Positions 1-9,192 are shown, counted from the stretch's first letter. The stretch is DNA of 64,000 nt from Caldilineaceae bacterium (GCA_022824025.1 JAJEBF010000061.1:1-64000); one strand, 5' to 3'. Notes: generated from the letters alone by a model not told the origin. Program-made: numbers and translations.

Positions 1-113
1 CTTCCCCATCCACAAATCCACGAATCCATAAATCCCAGTCCTCCGCGGACAAAGAGCCGTCTTCGGCTTCCCCATCCACAAATCCACGAATCCATAAATC
101 CCAGTCCTCCGCG
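1..113. repeat. 47-bp direct repeat, two copies 66 bp apart
   Basis: Bases 1-47 are repeated exactly at 67-113. The unit is C- and A-rich, of the CCACAAATCC / ATAAATCCC type, and the same vocabulary recurs at 1270-1440. No reading frame in it looks coding. It seems to be intergenic low-complexity DNA that expands by tandem duplication. Confidence 0.85.
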
Positions 114-202
114 TCCCTCCGCCTCCTCCGCAGTTCACCAAAAACAAGAATCTGACTACTAAAAGCTGCCCTTCCGCCCTTCTGATGACGGTTCATCTCA
201 CC

Positions 203-232
203 TTGTATGGAGTTGACAAGGGGTGCTATAAT
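203..232 (+). promoter_or_regulatory. Candidate sigma70 promoter
   Basis: There is a perfect -10 box TATAAT at 227-232 with TTGTAT at 203-208, an 18-base spacer. A better -35 hexamer, TTGACA, lies at 213-218 but only 8 bases from the -10, too close to pair with it. The promoter would give a leader of about 250 bases before the coiled-coil gene at 488. No convincing gene was seen between it and 488. Confidence 0.5.
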
Positions 233-487
233 CAAACCTGTAGTGCCGTGTAGAATGTTCACAATCGCATAAACAGGATCGTATCGGATAGATCAACTGG
301 AGAAGGGTTAAGAAGGTCTTGAAGAAGAGTTGGAAGCGATTGGCAACATCGCGATAGATGTCGGGCGCGATTTCGTTTGGTTAATATGGGGATGATGGTT
401 GTAGTTCCTGCTGTTCTTGGTCACTTCGGATTCGCCATTGATCAACTTGCCTTTTCCAGGCAATCATGGACTGGGTAGGAGGGCGCT

Positions 488-790
488 GTGGCAACACAAT
501 CAAATCGTCAGCAACTGATTGAGAGCAGCTTGCAGAAGATTTCAGGGACTCTCGAAGAGATTGCGGAGAACCAGTTGAAGACTGACAAGAAGCTGGCTCG
601 ATTGTCTGAAGAGGTAGAAAAAACGAACATAGCAGTCCGACAGACGAACGAAGCGGTCCGCCAGACGAATGAGACGGTCCGCCAGACGAACGAGACGCTC
701 AATCGGACAATTGAAACAATCAGTCAGACAAACACCGCGGTCAATCTGCTTGCCAGCGCGGTAGCGGGAGGAAGGAACAGGGACAACTAG
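488..790 (+). CDS. Small soluble coiled-coil protein with heptad repeats
   Basis: This is a 100-residue hydrophilic protein of unknown function. The GTG start is supported by an AGGAGG-like site 3-9 bases upstream. Residues 1-45 are charged and helical. Residues 55-90 contain consecutive seven-residue repeats of the form VRQTNEx (VRQTNEA, VRQTNET, VRQTNET, LNRTIET, ISQTNTA), which at DNA level are 21-bp tandem repeats. The regular seven-residue spacing predicts a coiled coil. There is no signal peptide or membrane segment, unlike the heptad-repeat proteins at 18289, 22382 and 23048, which use a different repeat (VERVRTD). A terminator follows 25 bases after the stop, so it is a single-gene unit. 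No family was recognised. Confidence 0.7.
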   Translation: MATQSNRQQLIESSLQKISGTLEEIAENQLKTDKKLARLSEEVEKTNIAVRQTNEAVRQTNETVRQTNETLNRTIETISQTNTAVNLLASAVAGGRNRDN

Positions 791-815
791 AGCATTCTCT
801 TATGCATTCAAGTTG

Positions 816-848
816 CCCGCCAGCGATCACGCTGACGGGATTTTTTTT
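816..848 (+). terminator. Intrinsic terminator
   Basis: CCCGCCAGCG and CGCTGACGGG form a ten-pair stem with one mismatch around the loop ATCA, followed by eight T residues. It ends the transcript of the coiled-coil gene just upstream. Confidence 0.85.
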
Positions 849-1290
849 GTCCACCGGCGTGGACGGCGCCGGCGGCGCGTCGCCCATGCCCGAAAATGTC
901 CACACGGCCGACCCCGCGCCCGTGCGGGAAGGCGACTGCAAATCGGGAAGTTCACACCGGTATTCGATAGGCTGGCAGTAGGTGACCTGCCCCGATGTCT
1001 GTACCACCCGTTATGTTACTCCGGCAAGCACGCGGACACTGTCGGCAGGCACGAGTCCCTTGCCGAATACAAGCGCATCAAGGCCCTCGCGCCCAACCGC
1101 ATCATCGTCCGCGCCGCCACCCCCATCCATCTCTGTAAAGGGGAGGACGGCCTCCACGTCGACCACGTCGGCCGAGTCGGCAAAAACTCGCCTCGCCCCC
1201 TGCGTCCCCGCCTTCGCCGAGCCCGCCGCCAAATACCCCGACCCCGCCGGCCCTATCCTCCCCCACCCCTAAATCATCCCCATCCACAAA
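849..1290. other. No supported gene; possible decayed coding remnant
   Basis: Frames stay open here mainly because of high GC content. One plus-strand stretch (about 1000-1180) reads with protein-like composition (YHPLCYSGKHADTVGRHESL and on) but has no ribosome site, no recognisable family, and runs into tandem repeats. It could be the remnant of a gene; nothing firmer can be said. Confidence 0.35.
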
Positions 1291-1295
1291 TCCAT

Positions 1296-1470
1296 AAATC
1301 CCGGTCAATCATCCCCATCCACAAATCCAATAATCCCAGTAATAAATCCCGGTCAATCATCCCCATCCACAAATCCAATAATCCCAGTAATAAATCCCGG
1401 TCAATCATCCCCATCCACGAATCCAAAAATCCCGGTCAATAATCCCGGTCATAAATCCCGGTCATTGATT
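1296..1470. repeat. 48-bp tandem repeat, three units with a degenerate tail
   Basis: Units beginning AAATCCCGGTCAATCAT start at 1296, 1344 and 1392, exactly 48 bases apart. Shorter degenerate copies of AATCCCGGTCA follow to about 1470. The vocabulary matches the repeat at bases 1-113. From 1470 to the ribosome site at 1853 nothing is recognisable apart from an isolated TTGACA at 1704 with no well-spaced -10. Confidence 0.85.
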
Positions 1471-1865
1471 CCGGTCCGCTGTCCAAGCAACCTCGAGACA
1501 AAACCAACTGAAACTGGTTCCTTTCCCCCGTTTACCCGGATTTCGCCCCCGAATACGCCCACTTCTGGTCCCGTTTCAGGTTGTATCCCCTCGCGAACTG
1601 CCCTAAACACACTCGCAAACCCGCCCCCGCGCCACAATAAACCCGCGAAAACAAACATTCAACCACTTATACCTTTCACATTTCCGCAAAGTCCATGTTA
1701 GCTTGACAATTCGGGCCCTGGTCCCCCTTCAGGCTGCCTTAAATGTGTCTCCACCTTTGGGCGCCCGACCTGCGTCCGGCTGCTTGCCAACTGCCGGGAC
1801 GTGATAGCCATGTCCGTCCGGTATGAGAGCATTCGCCCTCACAACTGAATTCAGGAGAACACACC

Positions 1866-4800
1866 GTGAAGCAGCCGCAACGTATGATCGCCTTGAGCGC
1901 CCTCTTCCTGTTCGTCATGCTGGCGGCCTTTGGCGCATTCGCCTTCGCCGCGCCAAACGCCGCCCTTGCGCAAACAAATGAACCGGCCCCGGCCCCGGCC
2001 CCGGCCGCGCCGACCATCACCGCGCAAGCACTGGGCGAGACCACCATCCACCTCTCCTGGAACGCTGTTCAAGACGCCGCCCGCTACGAACTCTGGGCCT
2101 GGGACAACGTCAACGAGTGGCAACAGCTCGGCGGCGACAACCTCACCGCCACCTCATACACCCACACCGGCCTGACCAGCGGCACGACCTACTACTACCA
2201 GGTCCGCGCCCTGAACGATGACGGCGAAGACGGCGCCTGGTCCGTTCGCGTCAACAAGATTGCTGGCGCAGCGCCCGATCGTCCCGTCCTGACTGCAACC
2301 GCCGGCAATCTTCAGAACACCATTTCCTGGCCCGCGGTCACCCGCGCAACCAGCTACGAACTCTGGGTCTGGGACGTCGCCTGGACACAGCTGCTGACCG
2401 CCGGCAGCGCCATCACTGATACCGTCTACACGCATACCGGCCTCACCGGCGGCAGAACCTACTACTACCAGGGCCGCGCCGTCAGCGCCAGCGGCGTCAA
2501 GAGCGTCTGGTCCGCTCAGGTCAGCGCCAGTGTCATGGCAACGCCCCAAGTCACTGCCACCGTCATGGCTACGCCCCAAGTCCCCGCTCCGACCAGCTTC
2601 GGCGCGTCCCGCGGCAACACTGAAATCACCCTCTCATGGGGTGTCCCCGCCACCACCCCCGGCCTCACCATCGCCAGCTACGAATACCGCCATGCCGCCG
2701 CGAACGCAACCTTGCCCGCCGCCTGGACAAACGTCGGCAACGTGCTCTCCACCACGGTGACAGGGCTCACCAACGGCACAACCTACAGTTTCGAGCTCCG
2801 CGCCCGCAGCGACACCGATGCTGCGGGGACCGCCGCCAGGGCCGCGGGCACGCCCTCTACCGTGCCCGGCGCGCCCACGCTCACAGCCACCGCCGGCTAC
2901 CAGCGCATCATCCTCACCTGGACCGCGCCCGCCAGCGACGGCGGCGCCCCCGTCACCGCCTACCGCATCGAGCGCGTGAACGACAATGGCCTCTGGATCA
3001 GCCAGACTTCGTTGCCCGGCAGCGTCCTCACCTGGACCGCCACCGGCCTTGGCAACTCCGTCGAGCGCACCTACCGCATCTTCGCCGTCAACGCAGCCGG
3101 CGACAGCGACTGGACCTCGGCCTCAGCGACCACCCTGGCCAACCCGGTCCGGGCGCCATCGCCCCCAACCGGTGTCAGAGCGACCGCAGGCCATGGCAAA
3201 GCCGAACTCGTATGGGGCGACCCGTCTTTCAACGGCGGCGCCCCGGTTACCCATTTCTCCTACGCCTATAAGGAGACAAACGGCGGCGCCTACCCTGAAA
3301 GAAACCGCTGGGCCAGCGCCGGCCCCGACCATGAGGTTGAGATAACCGGCCTTACCCCCGGCGCCGACTACACCTTCGCCGTCCAGGCGCACAACTCGGC
3401 CGGCATGAGTGACTTTGCGGAATCACAAAGCGTGGAGATTCTGCCCACAGGCCCCGTCGCGGCCCCGACGCTGCGAATTCTCCTCGGCGACGACGGGGAA
3501 CCCGATCCGAATCCTCAGATTACTCTTACCTGGAACGTTGTGCCGCCTGCCAGCAACGGCGGCGCGCCAATCTCCGGCTACGAGGTTGAGTACAAGACGT
3601 CAGATCAAACGAGCTGGACAACCTGGGACAATGCCGTCGCTGGCTTCGACGGCCCCACCGAAGATGGCAGCGGCCAGTCCTACTCAGCCGCGCACGGAAA
3701 TCAGCAGCTTGTTCTCGCGCCGGGTACTACCTACGAGTACCGCGTCCGCGCCTTCAACGACGCCGACAGCGCAACCGATGCCAACTCCCCAGGCGAAAGC
3801 CCCGACGACGCCAACGCCGACGAAGACCAGGTGGAAGAGAACGGCCCGTGGTCAAACACCGCGGCCGTAAGGACCCACGCGGTTGCCCCGGGCGTTCCCA
3901 CGCTGCATCCAATTGCAGGCCAGACCACGCCGCCGCTGGCCGCCTGGACGCTCGCTGAAACCGCCATCACCGTCCGCTGGACCGCCCCCTCGAACGGCGG
4001 CTCGCCCATCACCAGCTACCAGCTGCGCGTGACCACCAACGATGACGCCAATGCGCGCTTCGGCGCCAACGACACCGAGGACGCCGTCATCGCCAACCTG
4101 CCCGGCACGCGCGCCGAGTACACCCACACCGGGCTGAAGCCTCTGACCGGCTACTACTACAGCATCCGCGCCCTCAACGACGCCGACGGCGACGGCAGCC
4201 CCGGCGAGGATCCTGCTGACGCCAATACGCCTGATTCCAACATCCTGGAGGTAAGCGCATGGTCGGCCTCCTCTGCTGAAGCGACGACCGTCAACGCTGC
4301 GCCGGGCGCGCCTGATCGGCCCGCAACGCCTGTCATTTCAGTATCAGGCAGCACCGTTACCTTCTCGTGGTCGACCCCGCCCAATCAGGGGATTTCGCCT
4401 ATTACTCGCTACGACGTTCAGTACCAGCGAGACGACGCCAACGACGACAATGACTGGAGCGATGCAACCACTGTCGTTCCCGTGCCGCCGACAAATACGA
4501 GCTATGTCCACCAGAATGTCGCAGGTGGATCGAGGTACGAATACCGGGTGCGGGCGGTGAACGCGGCCGGCGAAAGCGATTTCACCGCAGAAATCGAGGC
4601 GTCTGTCGCCGCCCGCGCGCCTGATGCGCCATCCCTCACCGCCTCCGCTGTCGGCGCCGCCGAAATCCTGCTCGAATGGAACAAGCCGGAAGGCAACGGC
4701 ACAGTGTACACCGGCTACGTTATCCAGCAGTGGGATCCCGACGCAGCCCCAGCCGCATGGGATACAACCACCGATCTGCTCGAAGGCGATGCGGACATCG

Positions 4801-6566
4801 CCAACACAACCGCCCTCAACGTCGGCGGTCTCGATGCCGGCGCCACCTACTACTTCCGCATCCGGACCTCAGGCGGCGCCAACGATGGCGAGTGGTCGGC
4901 CGCGGCTCGCGATGATGGCGCCTCCGCCGCCACCTCGGATGACGCGGCGCCCGCCGCGCCCGGCCTGCTGGCAAAGTCCGGCCCCGATGTGGGCTCGATC
5001 ACGCTGACCATCACCCCGACGATAGGTACGACCAGCCATGAACTGCAGCGCTGGTACGACGGCTCGTGGCGCGTGATCGCCGCGCCCGCCCGCGACGCCG
5101 CTTCCTACACCGACAGCGGCCTCAACGCCGGAGACAAGTACTACTACGCCCTGCGCGCGGCCAACACCCACGGCACAGGCCCGTGGTCGGCCGTCGCCGG
5201 CGCAATCGCAACCGAAGGCAACCCCGACGCGCCCTCGCTGCGAGTCACCGACACCGACGAGACCTCGGTCAGCCTCGCCTGGAACGTGCCCGCTGACAAC
5301 GGCGCCGCCATCACCGGCTACGAGCTCCAGGTATGGGACCGCGCCAGCAACCAGTGGGCGGCAATCCCCGGCTTCGATGAAACAAGCGCTGTGACCCAGT
5401 ACATCCACACCGGGCTTACCGCCGGCGTCACCTACGCCTACCGCATCCGCGCCCTGCCGCAGATTATCGACACTGACGATCCTGCCAACGGAACCGGTGA
5501 CGAAGGCTGGTCAGCCGAAGAAGAAGCCGACGGAGCCAACCCGCCGGTGGGCTCGGTATCCGCGACCACCGTCGCCGATGTGCCCGGGGCGCCGGCGCTC
5601 CATGACATCACGACCGTCACGGCCAGCTCCATCACGATTACATGGGATCCGCTTGCCGTCGCAGATAGAGGCGGCTCAGCAATCACCAGGTACGAGGTCC
5701 ACAAGTGGACCGGCGGCAGCTGGGCTCACGAAGCCGACGTAGCGGTGGTAGCGGGCAGAGAAGCGGATCCCCGTACCGATCAGTCGGATTACACCTACAC
5801 GGACACCGGCCTGGACCCCGGCGCCAAGCACTCCTACATCGTGCGCGCTGTGAACAGCCAGGGCGCCGGCAAATGGTCCAACTTCGAGTCAGGCATCACG
5901 AGACCCGCCGCCCCCGACGCGCCCGCGCTGACCGCCGCCGCCAGGGACACCTCCTCCATCCAGCTCACCTGGACCGAGGCAGTCCTCAATGGGACCGGCG
6001 GCTTCGACGCAAACAGCGGCGGCTACCTGCTCCAGCGGTGGCATGGCTCCGCCTTCACAACCATCCAGGTCGATTCGGATGGCGACGGCACGCCCGACAC
6101 CCCACTCACCCTCGACGCGACCACGACCCTGTACGTCGACACCGGCCTCGAAAGCGGCGCCCAGTACTGGTACCGGATCCGGGTCAACGCTGCGACAAAC
6201 AGCCTCTTCTCCGGCATCGCCACTGCGACCACCATCGCTGCGCCGCCGGAAAGACCGGTCGTCTCAGCTCAGCCCGGCGACATCTCGCACAACGCCGTCA
6301 AGCTCACCTGGGACGAACCGGACGACAACGGCTCCGCTATCATCCAATACGAAGTGCAGCGTTGGGACACCAGCGGCCCCGCCAACCAGTGGACGCGGCT
6401 GGCCCTCATCTCCGCGACCCGCACCGAGTACACGCATCGCAACCTCGATCCCGAAACACGCTACGTCTACCGTGTCCGCGCGCAGAACCGGGCCCCCAAC
6501 ACAGACGGCTTCGGCCCCTGGTCCACAGTCATCTCAGTCACCACCACCGCAGCCCCTCATAACTAA
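1866..6566 (+). CDS. Secreted multidomain fibronectin type III protein
   Basis: This 1566-residue protein has a signal peptide (residues 1-36, hydrophobic core then ALA-Q) and a short Pro/Ala linker (38-48). It then consists of about 14 consecutive fibronectin-III modules, each opening like APxxPxLTATAG and carrying the conserved W of the second strand (LTWTAP, ISWPAV) and a late YxYRVRAxN strand. The GTG start is preceded by AGGAG with an eight-base gap. No catalytic domain, sorting signal or membrane anchor is visible, so adhesion, matrix or carbohydrate contact is the likely role (inferred). The first two modules closely resemble those of the protease at 19472, sharing phrases such as WQQLGGDNLTATSYTH, which suggests module exchange. 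Several modules have Asp-rich inserts (DADGDGSPGEDPADAN) that might bind calcium. It appears monocistronic. Confidence 0.9.
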   Translation: MKQPQRMIALSALFLFVMLAAFGAFAFAAPNAALAQTNEPAPAPAPAAPTITAQALGETTIHLSWNAVQDAARYELWAWDNVNEWQQLGGDNLTATSYTHTGLTSGTTYYYQVRALNDDGEDGAWSVRVNKIAGAAPDRPVLTATAGNLQNTISWPAVTRATSYELWVWDVAWTQLLTAGSAITDTVYTHTGLTGGRTYYYQGRAVSASGVKSVWSAQVSASVMATPQVTATVMATPQVPAPTSFGASRGNTEITLSWGVPATTPGLTIASYEYRHAAANATLPAAWTNVGNVLSTTVTGLTNGTTYSFELRARSDTDAAGTAARAAGTPSTVPGAPTLTATAGYQRIILTWTAPASDGGAPVTAYRIERVNDNGLWISQTSLPGSVLTWTATGLGNSVERTYRIFAVNAAGDSDWTSASATTLANPVRAPSPPTGVRATAGHGKAELVWGDPSFNGGAPVTHFSYAYKETNGGAYPERNRWASAGPDHEVEITGLTPGADYTFAVQAHNSAGMSDFAESQSVEILPTGPVAAPTLRILLGDDGEPDPNPQITLTWNVVPPASNGGAPISGYEVEYKTSDQTSWTTWDNAVAGFDGPTEDGSGQSYSAAHGNQQLVLAPGTTYEYRVRAFNDADSATDANSPGESPDDANADEDQVEENGPWSNTAAVRTHAVAPGVPTLHPIAGQTTPPLAAWTLAETAITVRWTAPSNGGSPITSYQLRVTTNDDANARFGANDTEDAVIANLPGTRAEYTHTGLKPLTGYYYSIRALNDADGDGSPGEDPADANTPDSNILEVSAWSASSAEATTVNAAPGAPDRPATPVISVSGSTVTFSWSTPPNQGISPITRYDVQYQRDDANDDNDWSDATTVVPVPPTNTSYVHQNVAGGSRYEYRVRAVNAAGESDFTAEIEASVAARAPDAPSLTASAVGAAEILLEWNKPEGNGTVYTGYVIQQWDPDAAPAAWDTTTDLLEGDADIANTTALNVGGLDAGATYYFRIRTSGGANDGEWSAAARDDGASAATSDDAAPAAPGLLAKSGPDVGSITLTITPTIGTTSHELQRWYDGSWRVIAAPARDAASYTDSGLNAGDKYYYALRAANTHGTGPWSAVAGAIATEGNPDAPSLRVTDTDETSVSLAWNVPADNGAAITGYELQVWDRASNQWAAIPGFDETSAVTQYIHTGLTAGVTYAYRIRALPQIIDTDDPANGTGDEGWSAEEEADGANPPVGSVSATTVADVPGAPALHDITTVTASSITITWDPLAVADRGGSAITRYEVHKWTGGSWAHEADVAVVAGREADPRTDQSDYTYTDTGLDPGAKHSYIVRAVNSQGAGKWSNFESGITRPAAPDAPALTAAARDTSSIQLTWTEAVLNGTGGFDANSGGYLLQRWHGSAFTTIQVDSDGDGTPDTPLTLDATTTLYVDTGLESGAQYWYRIRVNAATNSLFSGIATATTIAAPPERPVVSAQPGDISHNAVKLTWDEPDDNGSAIIQYEVQRWDTSGPANQWTRLALISATRTEYTHRNLDPETRYVYRVRAQNRAPNTDGFGPWSTVISVTTTAAPHN

Positions 6567-6590
6567 CCGCCGCCCCCTGCAATCCAACCA

Positions 6591-6619
6591 ACGCTCCCCA
6601 GCGCCAAGCTGGGGAGCGT
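6591..6619. terminator. Perfect 12-bp hairpin after the FN3 gene
   Basis: ACGCTCCCCAGC and GCTGGGGAGCGT pair perfectly around GCCAA, 24 bases after the FN3 stop codon. The stem is followed by C-rich sequence, not a T run, so it is not a canonical intrinsic terminator, although position and strength suggest a role at the transcript end. Confidence 0.6.
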
Positions 6620-6644
6620 CCCCCTCCCCCCTCCCCCAATCCCT

Positions 6645-6690
6645 GCCCTAATCCCCCGAATCCCAAAAATCCCCGTTCAGACAATCCCCG
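6645..6690. repeat. Dispersed repeat ATCCCAAAAATCCCC-GTTCAGACAATCCCCG, copy 1
   Basis: This stretch shares GCCCTAATCCCCC, ATCCCAAAAATCCCC and CCGTTCAGACAATCCCCG with 7686-7739, and the last two blocks with 8857-8898. Copies 1 and 3 adjoin heptamer arrays, so the element may be part of a larger composite repeat. It encodes nothing recognisable. Confidence 0.8.
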
Positions 6691-6716
6691 GCGCTCCACC
6701 GTACCCCCACACCGCG

Positions 6717-6851
6717 GCGCCTCCCCGTCCCGCCACCCACTGACCACTGACCACTGACCACTGACCACTGACCACTGACCACTGACCACTGACCACCGAC
6801 CACTGACCACTGACCACCGACCACTGACCACTGACCACTGACCACTGCAGT
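6717..6851. repeat. Heptamer array (TGACCAC)n with leader and CTGCAGTT tail
   Basis: A leader CGCCTCCCCGTCCCGCCACC is followed by about 15 tandem copies of TGACCAC (occasionally CGACCAC), ending in CCACTGCAGTTCC. The same leader precedes arrays at 8815 and 13448, and the same tail closes several others. Because 7 and 3 share no factor, three units make a 21-base repeat that is open in all frames, which produces spurious QWSVVSG-type reading frames. Confidence 0.95.
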
Positions 6852-6906
6852 TCCGCCGTTCCCCAAATCCTGCCCCAATCCGGAGAATCCTGACTCCCCA
6901 CACTGC

Positions 6907-6935
6907 TTGACATCCTGGCCTCGGCTCGCCATAAT
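6907..6935 (+). promoter_or_regulatory. Strong candidate sigma70 promoter upstream of the toxin-antitoxin pair
   Basis: TTGACA at 6907-6912 and CATAAT at 6930-6935 are separated by 17 bases. It points toward the antitoxin gene about 200 bases downstream, and the bases between hold no other gene. No clear palindromic operator overlaps it. Confidence 0.65.
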
Positions 6936-7139
6936 GGAAACATCCACCGGCGGCATGCAGCCCTTAGCGAGCGGCGTCAGTGCGAATCACGCCTGAAGCT
7001 GAACGAAATCCTCGTGTCCTTGCCGCTCTTTGCCGCATAGGGCGCCAAGCCGGCAGATGGAGCAGGTAGCGGACAGGAAACCTCGGTGCGAGCCAGTGTG
7101 TAAGACAGCATGACACACCTTCATAACAAGAGGACCATG

Positions 7140-7346
7140 ATGCACCATATCAAGCCGCAATACCTCGTCGATGAGACGGGGCGGAAAACGGCAGCCGTTC
7201 TCTCGATGAAAGAATATCGCGCCCTGATGCAGCGGCTGCAGGATCTGGAAGACGCTTTAGAATTGGATGAGGCGGTTGAAACCGCCACAGGCTTTCGTGA
7301 GTACGTTGAAATACGAGCCGAACTTCAAACCGATGGCAAACTCTGA
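7140..7346 (+). CDS. Antitoxin, Phd/YefM-RelB type
   Basis: The product is about 68 residues if translation starts at the second of two adjacent ATG codons (AAGAGGA lies five bases before it); an in-frame ATG at 7110 has no ribosome site. The N-terminal half (YLVDETGRKTAAVLSMKEYR) has the pattern of the Phd/YefM DNA-binding fold, and the acidic helical C-terminus (DLEDALELDEAVETA) is typical of the toxin-wrapping part. It lies eight bases before a RelE-like gene, the usual order. By family knowledge it neutralises the toxin and represses the shared promoter. The class is assigned from residue pattern and context. Confidence 0.85.
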   Translation: MHHIKPQYLVDETGRKTAAVLSMKEYRALMQRLQDLEDALELDEAVETATGFREYVEIRAELQTDGKL

Positions 7347-7354
7347 ACGACGCG

Positions 7355-7612
7355 ATGGCATACACCGTCCATTTGGAGCATCGTGTTGAACGGGACCTGC
7401 GGCGGTTGCCAAAAGACGTTGTCAGACGCCTTGACGCGCTGTTCCAGCAGTTGGCGGAAGATCCACGCCCGGACGGCGTCGTCAAACTTGCGGGCAGGAC
7501 GAGTTCCGGGTGGCGCGTACGCGTCGGCGATTACCGCATCCTCTATCAAATAGAGGGAAGCCGCATCTACGTCTATCGCATAAAACATCGTCGAGACGCC
7601 TATCGTCCATAG
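7355..7612 (+). CDS. RelE/ParE-family toxin
   Basis: The 85-residue protein has the full RelE pattern: an N-terminal strand and helix with basic residues (VERDLRRLPKDVVRRLDALF), then LAGRTSSGWRVRVGDYRILY and a last strand IYVYRIKHRRDAYR. The conserved R-x-G-x-Y-R-I-x-Y core and the C-terminal basic-plus-Tyr segment correspond to the surface RelE enzymes use to cut mRNA in the ribosomal A site. The antitoxin gene ends eight bases upstream, so the two are co-transcribed. Nothing appears missing or truncated. Ribosome-dependent mRNA interferase activity is inferred from the family; a gyrase-directed ParE activity cannot be excluded. Confidence 0.9.
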   Translation: MAYTVHLEHRVERDLRRLPKDVVRRLDALFQQLAEDPRPDGVVKLAGRTSSGWRVRVGDYRILYQIEGSRIYVYRIKHRRDAYRP

Positions 7613-7685
7613 CCGAGGGACGCTTGACGCCCAACTCGCGCCTCCGCCCTGCCTCCAACAATGAACATCCGCCCCATTGCGCCCC

Positions 7686-7739
7686 GCCCTAATCCCCCAT
7701 CCCAAAAATCCCCCCAAATCCCCGTTCAGACAATCCCCG
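7686..7739. repeat. Dispersed repeat ATCCCAAAAATCCCC-GTTCAGACAATCCCCG, copy 2
   Basis: This copy has an extra CCAAATCCCC block relative to the copy at 6645, as does the one at 8857. It lies between the toxin gene and the Uma2 gene; no heptamer array adjoins it. Confidence 0.8.
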
Positions 7740-7840
7740 TCCCGCTTTGCCCAGATACCCCGACTCTGCTACGCTAAGGCCAGGCTACGCTGAGGACCGG
7801 GCACACCCGCAAGTCCCGCTGACAGAGCCAGGAGAGCGAA

Positions 7841-8686
7841 ATGTCCGAGAGCGCCCTGCCGCACGCCACACCATCGCCGCCCCACCAGAAAGCAACGGCG
7901 CACCGCCCTGCCGTCGGGCAGGAGAAGGACCCGGGCAAACCGCCTGCGCATCCCCCCCTGACGGCCGCGGACAGACGCGCCATAGAACACCTTGTCACCG
8001 AAGACGATACCCCCGTGGACAACCTGTTTTCCGGCAAGCAGCGCCGCCTGCTCACAAGTCCCCTGTACAACTCGTGGGCCGGTCCCGGCGGCGACCGCCC
8101 GTTCATGGTCTGCGCCGGGGTCGGCCTCTTTCTCCATCCCCGCGAAGCGCCCCTCGTCCCTGACGTCTTTCTCAGCCTGGACGTAGAGGAGATTCAGGAT
8201 CCGTGGGTCAAGGAGGGGCGCAGCTACTTCATCTGGGTGTATAAGAAACCCCCCGACGTAGCCATCGAGATCGTGTCGCACGAGAAGGCGGCAGAGATGG
8301 CGGGAAAATATGAGAGATACGCCTACTTCGGCGTTCCCTTGTACGTCGTCTTCGACCCGTTGAGGCTGGTGCAGGAGGAAGCTGTGCAGGCCTTTCAACG
8401 CACGCCCGCGGGCGCATACAGCCCGTGCCCCTATGACATTCTGGCCGACACCGGGCTGGGTCTCCGTCTGTGGACGGGGCCGTTCGAAAACCTGGATGCA
8501 ACCTGGCTGCGCTGGCAGAATCCCTCGGGCCAACTCATTCCCACGGCCGCCGAACGCGCCGAGCGAGAAAAAAGGAGAGCCGAACAGGAAAGAAGCCGAG
8601 CCGACCGGGAAAAAAGCCGGGCCGACAACCTTGCGGCCCGACTCCGCGCGCACGGGATCTCCCCGGACAACGGCCTGACCGATTAG
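7841..8686 (+). CDS. Uma2-family PD-(D/E)XK nuclease-like protein
   Basis: The 281-residue protein has the Uma2 (DUF820) core at residues 85-215. PDVFLSLD holds the first acidic residue (about D108), PDVAIEIVSHEKA holds the second (about E143), and the helix MAGKYERYAYFGVPLYVVFD follows. Residues 1-45 are a Pro/His-rich low-complexity extension and residues 228-275 a highly charged Arg/Glu/Lys coiled tail, both common in this family. AGGAG lies nine bases before the ATG. The family is very abundant in Chloroflexota and cyanobacteria; a nuclease fold is established but the physiological role is not. A truncated paralogue sits at 10042. The gene stands alone. Confidence 0.85.
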   Translation: MSESALPHATPSPPHQKATAHRPAVGQEKDPGKPPAHPPLTAADRRAIEHLVTEDDTPVDNLFSGKQRRLLTSPLYNSWAGPGGDRPFMVCAGVGLFLHPREAPLVPDVFLSLDVEEIQDPWVKEGRSYFIWVYKKPPDVAIEIVSHEKAAEMAGKYERYAYFGVPLYVVFDPLRLVQEEAVQAFQRTPAGAYSPCPYDILADTGLGLRLWTGPFENLDATWLRWQNPSGQLIPTAAERAEREKRRAEQERSRADREKSRADNLAARLRAHGISPDNGLTD

Positions 8687-8791
8687 AGCGCACTGACCTC
8701 TGCCAGAACAGCGGCCTGCGCCTGCAAAATGCGGCTGACCCGCGAAGTTGAACACCTCAGCGAGAAGCGTCCTGCCGCCCCATCCCCATTC

Positions 8792-8898
8792 CGCGCCTCC
8801 CCGTCGCGCCACCCACTGACCACCGACCACTGCCCACTGCAATTCCCCCTCCCCCAAATCCCAAAAATCCCCCCAAATCCCCGTTCAGACAATCCCCG
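8792..8898. repeat. Leader, short heptamer array and dispersed repeat copy 3
   Basis: CGCGCCTCCCCGTCGCGCCACCCA is followed by only about three heptamers (CTGACCACCGACCACTGCCCACTGCAATT), then by copy 3 of the ATCCCAAAAATCCCC / CCGTTCAGACAATCCCCG element (8857-8898). It directly precedes the long array at 8918. Confidence 0.85.
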
Positions 8899-8917
8899 TC
8901 CCCGTTCACCCCGCCTT

Positions 8918-9192
8918 CCACTGACCACTGACCACTGACCACTGACCACTGACCACTGACCACTGACCACTGACCACTGACCACTGACCACTGACCACCG
9001 ACCACTGACCACCGACCACTGACCACCGACCACCGACCACTGACCACTGACCACCGACCACTGACCACTGACCACTGACCACCGACCACCGACCACTGAC
9101 CACTGACCACCGACCACCGACCACCGACCACTGACCACCGACCACCGACCACTGACCACTGACCACTGACCACTGACCACTGCCGTTTTCCC
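8918..9192. repeat. Long heptamer array, about 37 units of (T/C)GACCAC
   Basis: This is the longest array in the window. Units TGACCAC and CGACCAC are mixed without a clear higher-order period, and it ends CCACTGCCGTTTTCCCCC, a variant of the CTGCAGTT tail. No gene overlaps it. From its end to 9382 the sequence is unique and non-coding as far as can be seen. Confidence 0.95.

Noticed and set aside
213..218. TTGACA as the -35 of the promoter at 227
   Set aside because: It is only eight bases from TATAAT; TTGTAT at 203 gives acceptable spacing.
320..478. Possible short membrane peptide frames (WLIWG / MMVVVPAVLGHFGF) before the coiled-coil gene
   Set aside because: Two hydrophobic pieces lie in different frames with no ribosome site; at most a decayed small gene.
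1704..1743. TTGACA followed by TTAAAT as a promoter for the FN3 gene
   Set aside because: The spacing is 28 bases, too long for sigma70.
5705..6651. Alternative plus-strand frames inside the FN3 gene
   Set aside because: Arg/His- or Ser/Pro-rich composition typical of an out-of-frame reading. The main frame continues the FN3 repeats.
6538..6956. Minus-strand frames encoding repeats of QWSVVSG
   Set aside because: They arise from the TGACCAC heptamer array, which is open in all frames. There is no ribosome site and the same sequence appears at several unrelated places (also 8683-9440).
8918..9192. CRISPR array
   Set aside because: The repeat is a continuous seven-base unit without spacers, and no cas gene is in the window.
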